A DNA stretch of 64,000 bases from Mustela lutreola (taxonomy: Eukaryota; Chordata; Mammalia; Carnivora; Mustelidae): the NCBI RefSeq assembly GCF_030435805.1, contig NC_081303.1:72453910-72517909 (forward strand), read 5' to 3'. The number at the start of each line of letters is the position of its first letter. Position 1 is the stretch's first letter. The notes beneath the pieces were generated by a model. It did not search any database. It was not told the origin of the DNA and saw nothing but the letters and a program-made list of their open reading frames with translations. Positions 47,618 to 60,156 of the stretch are shown here, one piece after another. A program made the translations under genes and the position numbers.

Positions 47618-48735
47618 TGCGGCTCAGTCAGGCGAAGGAGCCTCCACAGGCCTCAAACACCACTGCCCTCGGAACCCTCCTGCTCTGTCTGGCTTCCCCT
47701 GCCACAGAGAGGCACACCTCCCCCTCTGCCCACTTCCCTGTCAGAGAAGCCCTCCTGCCTCCTCAGCACAGCCCCCGGGGCTCTCATTTCCCCTCCGTCT
47801 CTGCCACTCTCTGGCTTCCAGGTTCTCTCCCTGCTTCCCCTGACCGCCCCTGTGCACACGCCCTGTCGGAGGGGTCCTGGCCCCGGACAGAGTCTGCAGC
47901 CCGGGCTGGCTGGAAAACGTAGGTCCTTCTGGCCTCGGAGGAATCAGGTCCACACGTGGGTTCTCGGTGTCCTGAGGGGGTGGACAAGGCCCACGGCGCT
48001 CGTGGCCTGTCCAGCAGCCCCTCATCCAGCGGCTGCAACCCCTTCTCCCTCTCAGTGGTCCTCCCCAACCCTCATCCTCTACTTGCCCCTGTTTTTCCCT
48101 CTCGACACTGCTCCCCCCACCACTCCCCTCCTCTCTCCCTCCCCTCACCCCCTCTGTCTCTTCCTTCTGTTCTTCTCAAACCAGCGTCAGAAGACACAGG
48201 ACATCCGGAGAGCTGCTGTACCACCACCACGACAGGGAGCAGCTGTAGCCATGCAGGCAGCCTGTTAATAAGAAAAGGCCCTTGTGCCCAGCTTCCGCCA
48301 ACAGACCAGCTACCTCTGTTGAAAGGGTCCAAGGGTGGGCTTGCCCCGACAGCGGGGAGACAGGTAATTCTCACTTGAGTGGTATGAGTGGGTCTGGAGG
48401 GAACACACAGGGGCCTTGGGTCCCCCACCCCAATTAGTCTAGAAGTCCGTGGGCAAGCCTCACTCTGGGTGTGAAGGGTGCTCAGCTCATGGCCTGGGAG
48501 TACTGGTGTCCCCTGGGGGTGTCTGGCCAAGAGGAGTTCCGCTGGAGCAAGGAAAGCATGCTGGCGGCCTGTCGTGTTGCTGGGAGAATTAGTTACCATG
48601 TGGAGTCCTTATCTGTGTTCCCCTCGGGATGCTGGCCAGGGTAGCCTGAAGCCAGTTGGAATACCGCTGTTCTGTTTGGTTTTCCTGGATTCATCAAGCT
48701 GATGTGAAGTCAGAACATACCTGTTGTCAAAATAT
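47618..48735. other. GC-rich upstream flank of CD1E (promoter side), no gene
   Basis: C/T-rich on the + strand. Long + frames here, including one of 328 codons spanning CD1E exons 1-2 antisense (47282-48268), reflect GC-rich stop-poor sequence; no family resemblance. The CD1E promoter should lie just above 47617, but I see no unambiguous core element. Confidence 0.4.
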
Positions 48736-48803
48736 TCATAAATAATGAATCTTGGAACACTGAAAAAAACAAAATTAAATTAAAAAAATAAAAAAAAATA
48801 AAG
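48736..48803 (+). mobile_element. Scrap of L1 3' end
   Basis: ATAATGAATCTTGGAACACTG then an A-rich tail with AATAAA words; matches the last bases of the L1 3' end seen at 3279-3394. Confidence 0.55.
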
Positions 48804-49970
48804 TCTCAAACATTAACTTTGGAGAAACCTCAATCAAACAAACAACAAAACAAAACAAAACAAAACATTTGCCAAGGACAAAGATGTCAGAGACTGAAGT
48901 CTCTTGGAGAAAACAAAACAAAACAAACCTGAAATCTCGACTTCTCCTGTAGAGAGGACTCACAGAATCGTGACCAAACATTAGAAAAAGCCCATACCCC
49001 ATCTTGTCCTGGTATTATTTCTTAATTCTAGGGGTAAAGAAAAGCCCTACAAAGTTTCAGACAAAATGCTGATTAGTTTCAAAGAAAAATGACACTGACT
49101 TCAGATACCTCCCACTCAAGGCTGTGGGGAAACATTTCAAAATTCTGATCTATTACAAGATCATCCCCAAATTTTTATTTAAGCAAGTTATCATTCTCTG
49201 ATGCGACCAAAATTAATCCATATTTGAAGACTCAAAACCCCAAAGAATATGTCACACACTCTTTTCATGAAAGCAGTTGTCTGAGTAAAACCAAAATCGA
49301 CCTGAAGGAAGCACCCAAGAAATGATGTGAGAAACCCCCGTATCCAAATATGTTAAAAAGAGAGAGTTAATTTTAAATAACTATTTAAAATGTATTTGTA
49401 AAGTTTTTCAGTGTTCCAAGATTTGTTTGATATTTCAGAAAAAAAGAGTCAGTAATAATGGAAGAATCACTTTGCATATCACCCCACCAAAGCCTGGGTG
49501 GGGAATGAAAAGAGAGAGAGAAATAGGATTATTTCAAACATCTCTTATTGACCAAGAACACAATGCAAAATGGAGTCAGGAAAATGGGATAAATCATGGT
49601 GTTTGTAGAAAACTAGACGGTGTTAGTGATGGAGAGGAATGGAATTACAGAGATAGCGTGGCGGACCCGGCATCAGCCAAAGAGGAGAAAGACGGTGCCA
49701 TTCACAGAGGCCGATGACGCAAGTTTGCAGGGACGGTACTGAGGTGCACAGATCTGTCTGGTCGCGTTGAGACTGAGGCTCCAGGTGGAGGTATCAGGTG
49801 GTTCACAGCATGAGGGCTGTGGCATGGGGGGTTACAAACCTGCCACACACGTGGTGCCACAGCCAGAAGTGTAGGTGTCTACAAATCTGTCCCTCTTCAA
49901 ATTACATTTGTAAGTTAAATTTAATAAGTATTACATCTGTATCTTAGAAAATCTACAAGTCTCTTGAAGT
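48804..49970. other. Intergenic DNA, nothing recognised
   Basis: AT-rich with (AAAAC)n words near 48843-48866. No coding frame of note. Confidence 0.35.
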
Positions 49971-49974
49971 TTGG

Positions 49975-50115
49975 TCATTTATTTGTTCTTTCTTTCACTG
50001 ATTAACACTTAACTATGTGCCAGGCTTTTTTTCCCAGGCGTTGAGAATATAACAGTAGAGCAAATCAAGAGTAGGGAGGGAGGCTATAAACTTCTTGTCC
50101 TGGTAGAGTTCGGTA
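49975..50115 (-). repeat. LINE-2 3' end remnant
   Basis: TCATTTATTTGTTCTTTCTTTCACTGATTAACACTTAACTATGTGCCAGGC…GAGAATATAACAGTAGAGCAAATC…CTTGTCCTGGTAGAG is the reverse L2 3' end. Confidence 0.75.
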
Positions 50116-52610
50116 TGAATAAAAGGACTCACACACATCAACATATATATGAATTCTACATCCAACTGCTGGGAATGACATACATCAAACATCCATGTCA
50201 CAAGTAACTGTACTGATTTGAGGAATTTTAGGATCATGTACAATATAAAATAAAGCAAAAGTAAGTTGGGGATAAAACAGTTGCCTTATTCCACGAGAAA
50301 TCACGGTTACGTGGGTAAAACCACACAACAGTTTGCTATTTGGAGGTTACGGAATCCGCAGGTCACTGTAATGAACTGAGCAAAACAGAAATCGTTTCCT
50401 GATAGCAACCCAACAACGGTGAACGAAACCATTAAGGGGATTCCTTTTAAACTGAAAACACACAGAAGACAAATTCTGCAGGAAAAACACCTAACTTTAA
50501 TTTCTTGCTACCTAAAATGGCATAATTATTTCCTCCTTGGTTGACAAAATTTCCCTAGTGTAGAAACACAGATTTTTACTAAAAACAAGACAAAACAAAA
50601 CAAAACAAAAAAACCTTACCATTTGTGGTCAGGTCTCTTTTAAGAGGAAATTTCCCCTCCTACACTTGTGTCTGTCCCTCAAACTCCCAGATCCCTTTTG
50701 TAAAACTTCTTGCCCAAACTGAAAGGTTCCCTGGAAACCCATCACGAGTTGTGGTTTTAGACAAATTAATCTTCCTAAGAAAGAAAGGGTTGGGGGTGGG
50801 GGTGGGGATCACCTAGAATTGATTTAACACAGCAAACACGTTTTGGAACACGTTTGTGTAAATGTAAGGAGATGTTCCATCTGCTACTCCTGGAAACTCT
50901 GTAATCCTATGAGGACCTTCCTGTTTTTCCGGCAAAGATGTCTGATTTACAACTTTAATGATTTTGGAGTAAACAATGTGAACTCAGCAAACTGTTAACA
51001 GAAAGCATAAAATAGCCTCAATTCTTACTACATCTACAGTCAGTAGCTGACCACAGTTTTGTGTAACAAAATCTCATCTTTGCCTCTGAAGGTTTTGCCC
51101 TTCCAGCCCAGCCTCAGGAAGAGCATGGACGGGAGCGCAGACTGCCCTAGACCGTCGCTTAACCAAGCCTTTCCTGAGCCTTCCTCCTCTGCTAGGTATC
51201 GGCAAATGCTTCATCTTCCAACTGCACACACAGTCAGCGCCTTCCTATGGCTAATTTCCAGGAGGTTTAGAATTCCATTCCTTCCTCATCTAATTCTAAA
51301 AGCTCAGTGACATTTTCTGCCTGAGCCTCATTCTTTCTCAAAGAGATTTCCCTAGATAACCATTTCATTCATGTGAAGAGAAGAAGCCAACGTTGTCACG
51401 GATAACTGCAGTAAAAGGACATGAAAAGGGTTCTGGCTCAGACCATGCCCCTTGCCATGTTTTTCCTTCAGGTCCCCCAAGAGCTCAGTGGTGATGCTGC
51501 CATGAACTCTCGAATGTGTCCCCGTACCTCCCACTTTTTGAAAACCTGTGTGAGAGGTCCTCGGCCCCGTCATCCACAGTCACCACCTGTCATGTCTGAG
51601 AGCAGTGGTGGCCGTTGACATGAACTGGACCCACGTGTCCTGAAGAACAGCACACTCTGAGGTCCTCACAGTGCCTAAGTCCATGAAAATCCCTGTCTTT
51701 CTCCGCACCTCCAGTTGCATTTTATTGATGTGGCTTAAGAAGTTTTCAGTTATGCTCACCACGTCTTACAGCAGTGCTCTGTAAAAGAACTATCTGCATG
51801 ATGGAGATGTTCTAATCTGTACTGCCTAGTACGCCATTTAATTTAATTTAATTTTTAACTTAATTTAATTTAGTTTTAGGAAGTGCAGTTTTAGTGTCTA
51901 AAGTACAAGTAATAATTTGCAGTCTTTATCTACATCTCTATGGCTTCCTATAATTCAAATGTGCTCACCCACAGATGAACCAGACCTTCGCCTCACATCT
52001 GGAGTCCCAAAGACTGACGCTGCTCAGCCCAGACTGGAGCCCCTGACAGCTGGGCATGGTCGTGCTTCCTTTAGGGAGTCTGGAGGATTCACCACCACAT
52101 CCTACGCTTCTCCATCCACGCTGCCAACTTCATGATATCTTATATTCTATGGCTAACCTTGACTAGCCCTTCATCCCCTGCACTACGAGTCAAGCAGCGT
52201 GAAGATGGAGCAGCCATTGGGGAAGGTTGGTTTCTCACGACCCATGTGCTGGTTCTCTCCATCTGGGAGACCTGACCCTTTTCAGCAGGTTCATGAACAG
52301 GTCCAAAGACAAAATATTTGAATAACAGGTTTGATGCTGAATTTCAGCCTGTGTATTGTTATTCCAATTAATTCAGCATGTTGTCCATCTATTTCTAATT
52401 TAAATTTTTCTTTCTATTGCTCATACTCCAGGAACTTTTTTCTCAGCTGTTCCTAGTTTCTGTCCTAGAGCATGTATGTTCTCAGAGCAAGTGCTGTTTC
52501 ATGAGGCACACACTTGTGTAGGTCATCTTAACAGTTAACAGACTTTAAGAACTCTGAACTCTGCCTTTCTTAGGTTTTTCTTAGGACTTTACTAGGACTT
52601 CTAAAGAAAT
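50116..52610. other. Intergenic DNA, nothing recognised
   Basis: Includes a short (AATTT)n-rich block at 51836-51880. No CD1 exon or other gene seen, although the human order would place another CD1 gene somewhere beyond CD1E. Confidence 0.4.
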
Positions 52611-53370
52611 GTTTTATTTCAGAATAATTTCAGATTTAATGAAAAGGTGCAAAGATGGTATGGAGATGTCTTTGACCTGGTTTTCCCTAAAATTAACATC
52701 TTACATAACTGTGGCAAATTTGCTGAAACTAAGAAATGAACCTTAATATAATTATCATGAAGTAAAGGGCAGATTTACTTGGATTTCACCAGGTTTTCCA
52801 CTACTTTCTATTTTCTGTTCCAAGTTTCAACCCAGGGAATTATGCTGTATTCAGTGACACATTTCAGTTTTTTCAGTCTTGCCTTGTTTCCATGACTTTG
52901 ATTTGGAAGTGTAATGGTCATATTTGTAGAATTTCCCTCACTTTGGGGATGTCTGATGTTTTTCTCGTGACCAGTTTTGGGTTATGGGTTTGAAGGAAGA
53001 ATACTATGGAGGCGGCATGCCCTTCTCTTCAGACCATCTGAGGCGCCTGTGCTATCAACATGACTTGTGACTGGTGATAATCACCTTGATCATTTGGCTA
53101 AGGACATCTGCCAGGTTTTTACACTGTAAATTTATTCTTTTACCTGTCCACACTCTGTCCGTTGGAAGTGAGTCCAGCCCACACTCGAGAGCAGGTAATC
53201 AAGCCCTATCTCCTGGAAAGGAAATATTTACATAGATAATTTGGAATTCTTCTGGAAGGAAGATGAATGCCTCTTGTCCCATTTAAGATATTATTCATCA
53301 TTTATTATATTTGTGGGGTTTGTGCATATTTATTTTATATGTTGGATTTTACTACATTTTTAAGAATTAC
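52611..53370 (+). mobile_element. Old L1M-type non-coding segment
   Basis: TTTCAGATTTAATGAAAAGGTGCAAAGATGGTATGGAG…TTAACATCTTACATAACTG…TCAACATGACTTGTGACTGGTG…ATAATTTGGAATTCTTCTGG follows, in order, a long untranslated segment shared by old mammalian L1 families. Exact subfamily not assigned. Confidence 0.6.
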
Positions 53371-53639
53371 TATCACCCCTACCCCTGCCCATGTCCATGA
53401 CCATTTCTGTCTCTGCTATCCATTGCCTTAACTTTTCCTTGTAAACCAGCTCCCCAAGTTGAGAGCAATTAAACTCTAAAATTGTCTTTACTCCTATTCT
53501 GAAACTATATGAAAAGTGTTGTAAGTTCTTCTTTCCCCCAAGAGTCACTTTAAAAAAAAAAAAAAAAAAAAGAATTGAAACAAGAGTATTATTGGGCTGT
53601 CTTGCTCTATGTGGATGTAACAAACAAATTGCACAATTC

Positions 53640-53735
53640 TAGGAGTTACAGCATCCACATGTGAAATGAGAACAACTATATTACATTCCTCATGGGGTTA
53701 TTTTAAGGATGAAACAAAGAATGTGAAACACACAT

Positions 53736-53740
<5 letters not shown>
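53640..53740 (+). repeat. MIR-like fragment
   Basis: GTGAAATGAGAACAACTATATTACATTCCTCATGGGGTTATTTTAAGGATGAAAC matches the second half of forward MIR. Followed by (AC)n and a poly-A run of about 23. Confidence 0.6.
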
Positions 53741-53767
<27 letters not shown>

Positions 53768-53786
53768 CTTAAAAATTATTAGGACT

Positions 53787-53992
53787 GGGATGCCTGTATG
53801 ACTCTGTTGGTTAAGCCCCTGACTTTTGGTTTTGGCTCAGGTCATGATCTTCAGGGTCATGAGCTGGAGCTTCACATCAGGCTTCCTGCTTAGTGGGGAG
53901 TCTGCTTAAGGCTCGCTCTCTCTCTTTGTCTCCTTCTGTTCCTTCCCCCTCTAAAAAAAAATAAATAAGTAAAATCTTTAAAAAAAAATATT
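53787..53992 (+). mobile_element. SINEC, older copy
   Basis: Forward: GGGATGCCTGTATGACTCTGTTGGTTAAGCCCC, GGCTCAGGTCATGATCTTCAGGG, CTCTCTCTCTTTGTCTCC, AAAATAAATAAGTAAAATC. Diverged head. Confidence 0.88.
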
Positions 53993-53997
53993 AAGAC

Positions 53998-54165
53998 CAT
54001 CATCATCATCATCATCCTCACCATCACCACCACCATCAACACCACCACCACCACCACCATCATCACCATCATCATCATCACCATCAACACCACCAACACC
54101 ACCACGACCACCACCATCATCATCATCATCATCATCATCATCACCATTACCACCAACATCATCAT
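53998..54165. repeat. (ATC)n/(ACC)n trinucleotide repeat
   Basis: About 168 bases of CAT and CAC triplets with AAC interruptions, starting immediately after the SINEC A-tail. Poly-D/G and poly-M/V frames here are repeat by-products. Confidence 0.95.
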
Positions 54166-55805
54166 TGATGATCTCTGCAGCTTGAGAAAACAACAATGTC
54201 TCCCCTGAATGTGCTAATGTCATGGGTCAATCCATTTCTATCTGCCTCCCTGATTACTAAATCTTTATACTTTCAAGGTCATGGTCCTAACCAATTTTAT
54301 TGATTTCTAAAATAACACTGGTAGTGATTAGTTACATTGTTTAGGGTAAATCATCCTGCTAAGAACAGCTGGCAAAACTAGATTTTGAAAAATATCATCT
54401 ATTTAAAGACATTAGAGACCTCTCCAGGCTGTGAGGAATGGAAAGTCCATGATCCAGGAAAGGAAAGAAGTCCTGAGAATTGAAAGCCAGCATTTGGAAT
54501 CTTTTTTTTTTTTTTTTTTTCTCTGATAAGTCCCTGCCAATCCCAAGAGTGGCACCCGAGAGGCCAAGAAGTTGAACAGAAACTTCTACAGAACCAAGGG
54601 ACTAAAGGAGACAAATACTGGAATTTGGTGCCTAATTGAAAGAAAAGCCCTGGTAAGCAGCGTGGGGCTCCAGGTTGAGACCTGAGAAGCTTCCATTCTA
54701 AAACCCTCTACTGTAGTACTGCCAGTGAGTCAGAAATAGAAAAAAATAGAACAGACTTCACAGAGATTGAAATCCACACTTGAGGAATTGCAATTCCTTG
54801 TTCCAATAGGGTCATCTGACACTGCTAAGCCCCAACACTGACTGCCACGGTGAGCGCTGCAAAGGACAAATAAACAATAATGAATGTAAATAAATTTAAC
54901 TCTGAATTGATTTAAAATGTTAACTTTGTTCTGTGAAATAAATTAAAATATATGGCAACTGCAGCATGTAAATCAGGAGAATAGATGAAGTTAAAGTGTT
55001 TTAGGGTCATCACACTGGCACAAAGTGATAAAATACTAACTTGTAATACATTTGATAAGCTTCAGAGGGATGCAAATGTTTCTTGAATGACCAGTAAAAG
55101 AATTATAAAGGACCATGAAGCCAACGAGCTTACATAGGGAGAGAATATAATTAAAAAATACTTAATCCAAAAGTGGGCAGGGAGTCAGGGAGGGAAAGAA
55201 TATAAAAGGGACTGGAAAAGAGGGAGGCAGGAGTAAGTGGGTGTGTGTTAAATTTAAACCCCAAGTTTCAGTAGTTATCCTGAAATAAGTAGACCAACTA
55301 AAAGATAAGGATTCTCCAACTGAACAGAACACAACTATATCAGATCATGTTCATAAGAGAAACTCCATGTGTGTCAGTAAGCAGAAGATTTGAAAACTTC
55401 AACCAATGGGAAAGACACGCTATGGCAACAGGAGTCACAAGGAAGCAGGTGCAAGGCTAGCACTGAGGGATGACAAACTAACCACACAGGTGAGGCTGTA
55501 AAGGAGAAAATGCTTCTCAGAGAAGATGGGACATTTGTAAACTTGTACACATCTAGGCCTTTAGCCTCAAAATTATAAAGCAAACCCTGATAAAAAGGAA
55601 ACATATTTTTAAAAAGAAAATATTTTTCAAATGTATAATAGTGGTGGATATTTTTTGAAGTGTACTTTTCTGAATGATAGAAAAAGCAAATCAGCAAGTA
55701 TGTATAAGACTCACACAACACACTTAATGAAGAAGACTCGGCTGATACATTTAGAACTCAACACTTACCAATAGAAAAATACATATTCTTTTCAAGTGCA
55801 CATGT
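54166..55805. other. Intergenic DNA, nothing recognised
   Basis: A T22 run lies at 54501-54521. The reverse frame 55721-55374 (115 codons) shows no family resemblance. Confidence 0.35.
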
Positions 55806-55809
55806 ATCA

Positions 55810-56200
55810 TTTACTCAGATGACTGTATAAAGAAAATGTGGTGTATACATACAACAGAGTATTATTCAGCCTTAAAAGAAAGAATCGTGCCATTTGGGAA
55901 CTTAGAAGACATTATACAGAATGGAATCAGCTCCTCACAGAAGGACAAAAACTGCAAGACCCCACGTACATGAAGCACCTAAAATCATCAAAGCCCACAG
56001 AAGCAGAGAACAGAATGGTAGGGCTGAGGGGGAAGGGAGATTGGGAATTGTTTTTTAACGTATCTGAAGTTTCTATCAGGCAGGATGAATAAGTCTTCCT
56101 GATCTGTTGTATTTAGTGCCTAGAGTTAACAATATGGAATTGTGCACTTGAAAATACACTGAGAAGATAGATCCCATGTTAAGTGTTGTTTTTGTTGTTT
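55810..56200 (+). mobile_element. Old L1M 3' end
   Basis: AAGAAAATGTGGTGTATACATACAACAGAGTATTATTCAGCC, CAGAATGGAATCAGC, GTACATGAAGC and CAATATGGAATTGTGCACTTG are forward L1M ORF2 end and 3' UTR landmarks. The open frame 55838-56092 is ORF2 remnant. Confidence 0.75.
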
Positions 56201-56595
56201 TGTTTTTAAATGTATTTTAAAATAATATTAATTTTTAATAAATTAAAAATAAATATTCAATTTCTTGCTTAAAAAAGATGTAGATATTAAATGTCTGTGA
56301 TTTTTATGTATCAATGATACGTCAGTGAAGTGAAAAAAATGACAACACATTTGTTCATGAATTTATGTGAATTAATTTCAAAAGTTTAAAACCACACAAA
56401 ATGTTTTTTTGAGATGTGGAATTAAACTAAAAAAAATCAAAGACGAAAGCAGAACCAGAAATTATTCCATGTCTAGAAACTCAGAAATACCAATTCCAGA
56501 TAACTAATGTTGATGAGAAAACGTATTGAACTGACAAATTCAATGCCGCTTATCAAACTTTCTGATATGCAGCAACATCCCTGTTTAAAGGGAAT

Positions 56596-56825
56596 ATTTA
56601 TTTATTTATTTTTATTTATTTTTTTAAATCATTTTGTCTTTATTTCTTTGAAAGAGAGAGAGAGAGTGACAAGGGAAGGACGGGGGGAGAGGGAGAGAGA
56701 GACTCTTAAGGAGGCCCGTGCTCAGCATGGAGCCCCACACAGAGTTTGATCCAAGACCTTGAGATCATGACCTGAGCTGATATCAAGAGTCAGACACTCA
56801 ACTGCCTGAGCCCTCCAGGTGTCCC
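56596..56825 (-). mobile_element. SINEC, older copy
   Basis: Reverse: tail (TTTA)n, GAAAGAGAGAGAGAGAGTGAC, AGATCATGACCTGAGCTG, CAACTGCCTGAGCCCTCCAGGTGTCCC. Confidence 0.88.
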
Positions 56826-56929
56826 TAGGAGGAACTTTTAGGCTTAGAAAGACATAGAAGAAAATAATGACTGAATATAAATTGCTTATGCATCTACATT
56901 AAGAAGTTAGAAGTAACATTATGATTTAT

Positions 56930-57700
56930 AATAAAAAATATGTACTTGGTCCCCATTTCTGGCATGGAGCTCCTAAAACCCTCGAACTTCCTAAGTGTTA
57001 AGAGTAATTTTTATGCTAATGAAGTGACTTTTAGATTGCACCTAAGAATGGGGCCTTGTTTAGGTTAGGAGCCAGCCCTGTGATTGGAGGATTGGAACTT
57101 TCAGTCCCACTGCCCCAGATCCTAGGAGAGGGAAGAGAGGCTAGAGGTTTAATCAGTTGTGAATGGCCAGTGATTTAATCAGCCATGTTTATGTAATGAA
57201 GCCTCTATAAGACTCAGAAAGACTGGTTTGGGGTGTTTCCAGGTTGGGGAACACAGGCAGACTTAGGGGAATGGTACACTCGGGAAGACATGGAAGAAGC
57301 TTCAGGGTCTTTTCCACACTTTGCCCTGTTCATCTCTGTCACCTGGCTACTCCTGAGTGATATTCTTTTGCAATAAATTGATGATCTAGTAAAATCAGAT
57401 GTTTATCTGAGTTCTTTGAGCCACTCCAGCAAATGGATCAAACCCAAGGAAGAAGTCATGGGACCTCCCGTCTATAGCTGGATGGTCAGACACACAGGTG
57501 ACCACCTAAACTTGCAACTGGCATCTCAAGTGTGATGCACAGTTTCAGAAGGGCTGAAAGTCTGATGGGTGGGATCTGATGCTCCCTCCAGATAGATACA
57601 ATTGCATTGGGTTGTTGTAGGACATCCCAATGGTGTCAGAAACTTTCTTGGGGTTTGTGTATGGGAAACCCCCTCTTGCACACACTGGAATTTGTTGATT
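56930..57700 (+). repeat. Old LTR-like element (endogenous retrovirus-related), family uncertain
   Basis: The text (CTATGTTTATGTAATGAAGCCTC-type words, a central polyadenylation hexamer AATAAA near 57375, then AGTTCTTTGAGCCACTCC and a downstream ACAGGTGACCACC segment) follows a mammalian solo-LTR pattern. No internal genes are visible. Strong divergence implies an old fossil; ends approximate. Confidence 0.45.
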
Positions 57701-57705
57701 ACAAC

Positions 57706-58596
57706 AGGTTAAATACAAAGAAAATGCCTCATTTTATGGAGCTTCATTTTACTGGGCTTTGCAGATAGTGCATATTTTACAAATAAAGGGGGTTTTGGAA
57801 TCTTGCATTGAGCAAGTCCATCAGCTCATTTTTCCAACAGCATTTGCTCATTTGGTGTCTGTGTCACAGTTTGTAATTCTTGCAATATTTCAAAAACATT
57901 TTCACTGCTATTATATTTAAAGTGTTGCAATCTCATGATAAAATTCAAATGGATGAGGAGTTGCTTCTTATGGATGAGCAAAGAAAATGTCTTCTTGAGC
58001 TGGAATTCACTCCTAGTAAGGATGCTGTGAAGATTCTTGAAATGACAACAAAGGGCTTAGAATATTTCATAAACTTGTTCTATAAAGGAGTGGCAGGGTT
58101 TCAGAGGGTTGACTCCAATTTTGTAAGAAGTGCTACTGTGGGTAAAATTCTACCAAACAGCGTGACATACTTACTCCAGAGAAACCCTTGTGAAAGAAAG
58201 AGTCACTAGTGCAGCAAGATGCACTGTTGTCTGATTGAAGAGATTGTCACAGCCACTGCCGCCTCCAGTAACCACCGACCTGATCAATCAGCAGCCCCCA
58301 ACATGAAGGCAGACCCTCCACCAGCAAAAAGATTACTACTTGCTTAAAGTGTAAAGGATGATTAGATTTTATAACCATGAAATATTTTCAATTAAGATAA
58401 GTACATTTAAAAAAAACAAAAGATAAGTACATTTTTTTGACATAATGCTTCTGTGTACTTATTAGACTATAGTGCAGTACAAATGAAACTTCCATATGCA
58501 CTGGGAAATGAAAACATTTGTTGGACTCACTTTATTATATTTGCTTCATTGTGGTGGTCTGGAAGTAAACCCACAGTATCTCTGGGTTATGTTTGC
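57706..58596 (+). mobile_element. Tigger1 DNA transposon, internally deleted
   Basis: Pogo-like mariner-superfamily element. The 5' part (TTTTATGGAGCTTCATTTTACTGGGCTTTGCAG, GAGCAAGTCCATCAGCTC, CATTTTTCCAACAGCATTTGCTCA) is joined near 57915 directly to the transposase C-terminal code, then the 3' end (TTTATTATATTTGCTTCATTGTGGTGGTCTGG). The frame 57880-58209 reads LQSHDK…ELLLMDEQRK…STVGKIL…LQRNPCERKS, matching the Tigger1 transposase C-terminus. The DNA-binding and DDE catalytic parts are absent, so it is inert. Ends are imperfect terminal inverted repeats. Confidence 0.88.
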
Positions 58597-58639
58597 AGAA
58601 GGAGGGAAATAATAAAATGAAACGCTCGTAGAGAGAACC

Positions 58640-59900
58640 AGAGAGGCCAAAAGTTACTTTTTGAAAACTTTATAAAATTGATGAGCCCCTGTGAAAATGA
58701 GAAACAGAAAGAACAAACCAAAGAGAGAACAAATTTCCAGGATCTTGTAAAAAGATGATAATGACAATAAGGACATTATGAACAAGCTGATAAGCAACTG
58801 GACATTGGAACAACTTGGATAAATCTTACTTACCAAACCTAACACAAAAAGAAATGGACAATTCGAGTAAGCCTATACATATTTTTAGAAATTAGCAGTT
58901 AAATTTAAAATCCTTCCCACACCAAAACAAACAAACAAAAACAAAGTATTAGACTTCAATGATAGATTTTGCCAAATATTTAAGGGGGGGGAGAAAAACT
59001 ACAAAACTTCCCTGAGAATAGATACAAAGAAAGATTTTCCAAATCATTTTATGAAGCAAAAAGTCCTGACAAGGAAATTATTCTAAAAAATGAATAAAAT
59101 ATTCAAACTGAATCCATATACATACATTATAACAAGATAGTTCATAGAAACATCATTTTCATTTATCATTTGAAAATCAATAAGTGTGATTCCTCACATT
59201 CAGGAGAAAAAAGATATAAAACATTTTGTCATTTCAAGAAATGCAGAATAAGCACCTAATAAATTTCAACAACTATCCATAATAGTAAGGAATATAAAAA
59301 GTTTTTATCAAATTTGAAAAAGTGCTTAATCTGATTTTTTAAAAGTGAACATGAAGCACACAGCAATTAATATAACTAATATTAACTCCTGAATAATTCC
59401 TGTCGGATATAAGTAAAAAGATGGGGGGCACCTGGGTGGTGCATTCTGTTAAGCATCTGACTCTTGGATTTAGCTCAGGTCATGGGATTGAGCCCCACAT
59501 CTGACACCATGCTGAGTTGGAATTCTCACTCCCCTGTCTCTCTGCCTCCCTGCCCACTGTTCTTGTTCTCTCTCTCTCAAATAAATAAATAAATCTTAAA
59601 AAAAAAAAAAGATGAGAATGTCAGCTGTCAATAATTCTATTCACCAGTGTACTGGAGGTCACAGCCAGTGTAATTGGGCAAGAAAATGCAAGAGAAGATC
59701 GAAGGATTGGAAAAAAAAAAAACAATTGAAATTTTCATATTTCGTGATGTCAGGAGATTATGTATAGAAAATCCAAAGGATCTCCAGATAAAATATTAAA
59801 CTTAATAAGTTAATTTAACATGAGTACTAGAAGCAAAGTGAAAATATTTTAAACATATCTTTATATACTAGCAGAAATTGCACAGACATGGACACATGCA
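58640..59900 (+). mobile_element. Old L1 ORF2 fragments, split by a SINEC
   Basis: TATAAAATTGATGAGCCCCTG, CAAATCATTTTATGAAGC, CAAGAAATGCAGAATAAGCACCTAATAAATTTCAAC and, past the SINEC at 59424-59612, CTGTCAATAATTCTATTCACC…GTACTGGAGGTCACAGCCAG…GGGCAAGAAAATGC are forward L1 ORF2 landmarks. Degraded, no long frame. Confidence 0.7.
59424..59612 (+). mobile_element. SINEC nested in L1
   Basis: Forward: GGGGGGCACCTGGGTGGTGC, GTTAAGCATCTGACTC, TAGCTCAGGTCATGGGATTGAGCC, CTCTCTCTCTCAAATAAATAAATAAATC plus poly-A. A short deletion removes the usual ATCTCAGGGTC portion. Confidence 0.9.
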
Positions 59901-60156
59901 CACTCCCTCAAAAAGAGTTGGAAAGCCCTTGTATTTGAGAGTGAGGATCTATTTCTGAAGGTCATTCATTCAGAGGTCATAATTAAATCATGGGTGCATT
60001 AAGGTTTTCCAGGAGGACAATCAGAGGAAAATCATAAGCCCAACAAACCACGTTGGAGGGATGATTTGGAGAAGGGAGGAGACAGGGAGAGTAAATAAAA
60101 GGTAGAAGAAAAAAATGAAGGAGCTATTGCAAGACATCAGAGATCATAGGACTATC

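Noticed and set aside
47282-48268. 328-codon + strand frame
   Set aside because: It runs antisense across CD1E exons 1-2 in GC-rich, stop-poor DNA; composition is low-complexity P/S/R with no family motif.
53890-54223. Poly-M/V and poly-D/G frames
   Set aside because: Products of the (ATC)n/(ACC)n repeat.
57880-58209. 109-codon frame as a host gene
   Set aside because: Matches the Tigger1 transposase C-terminus inside a deleted element.
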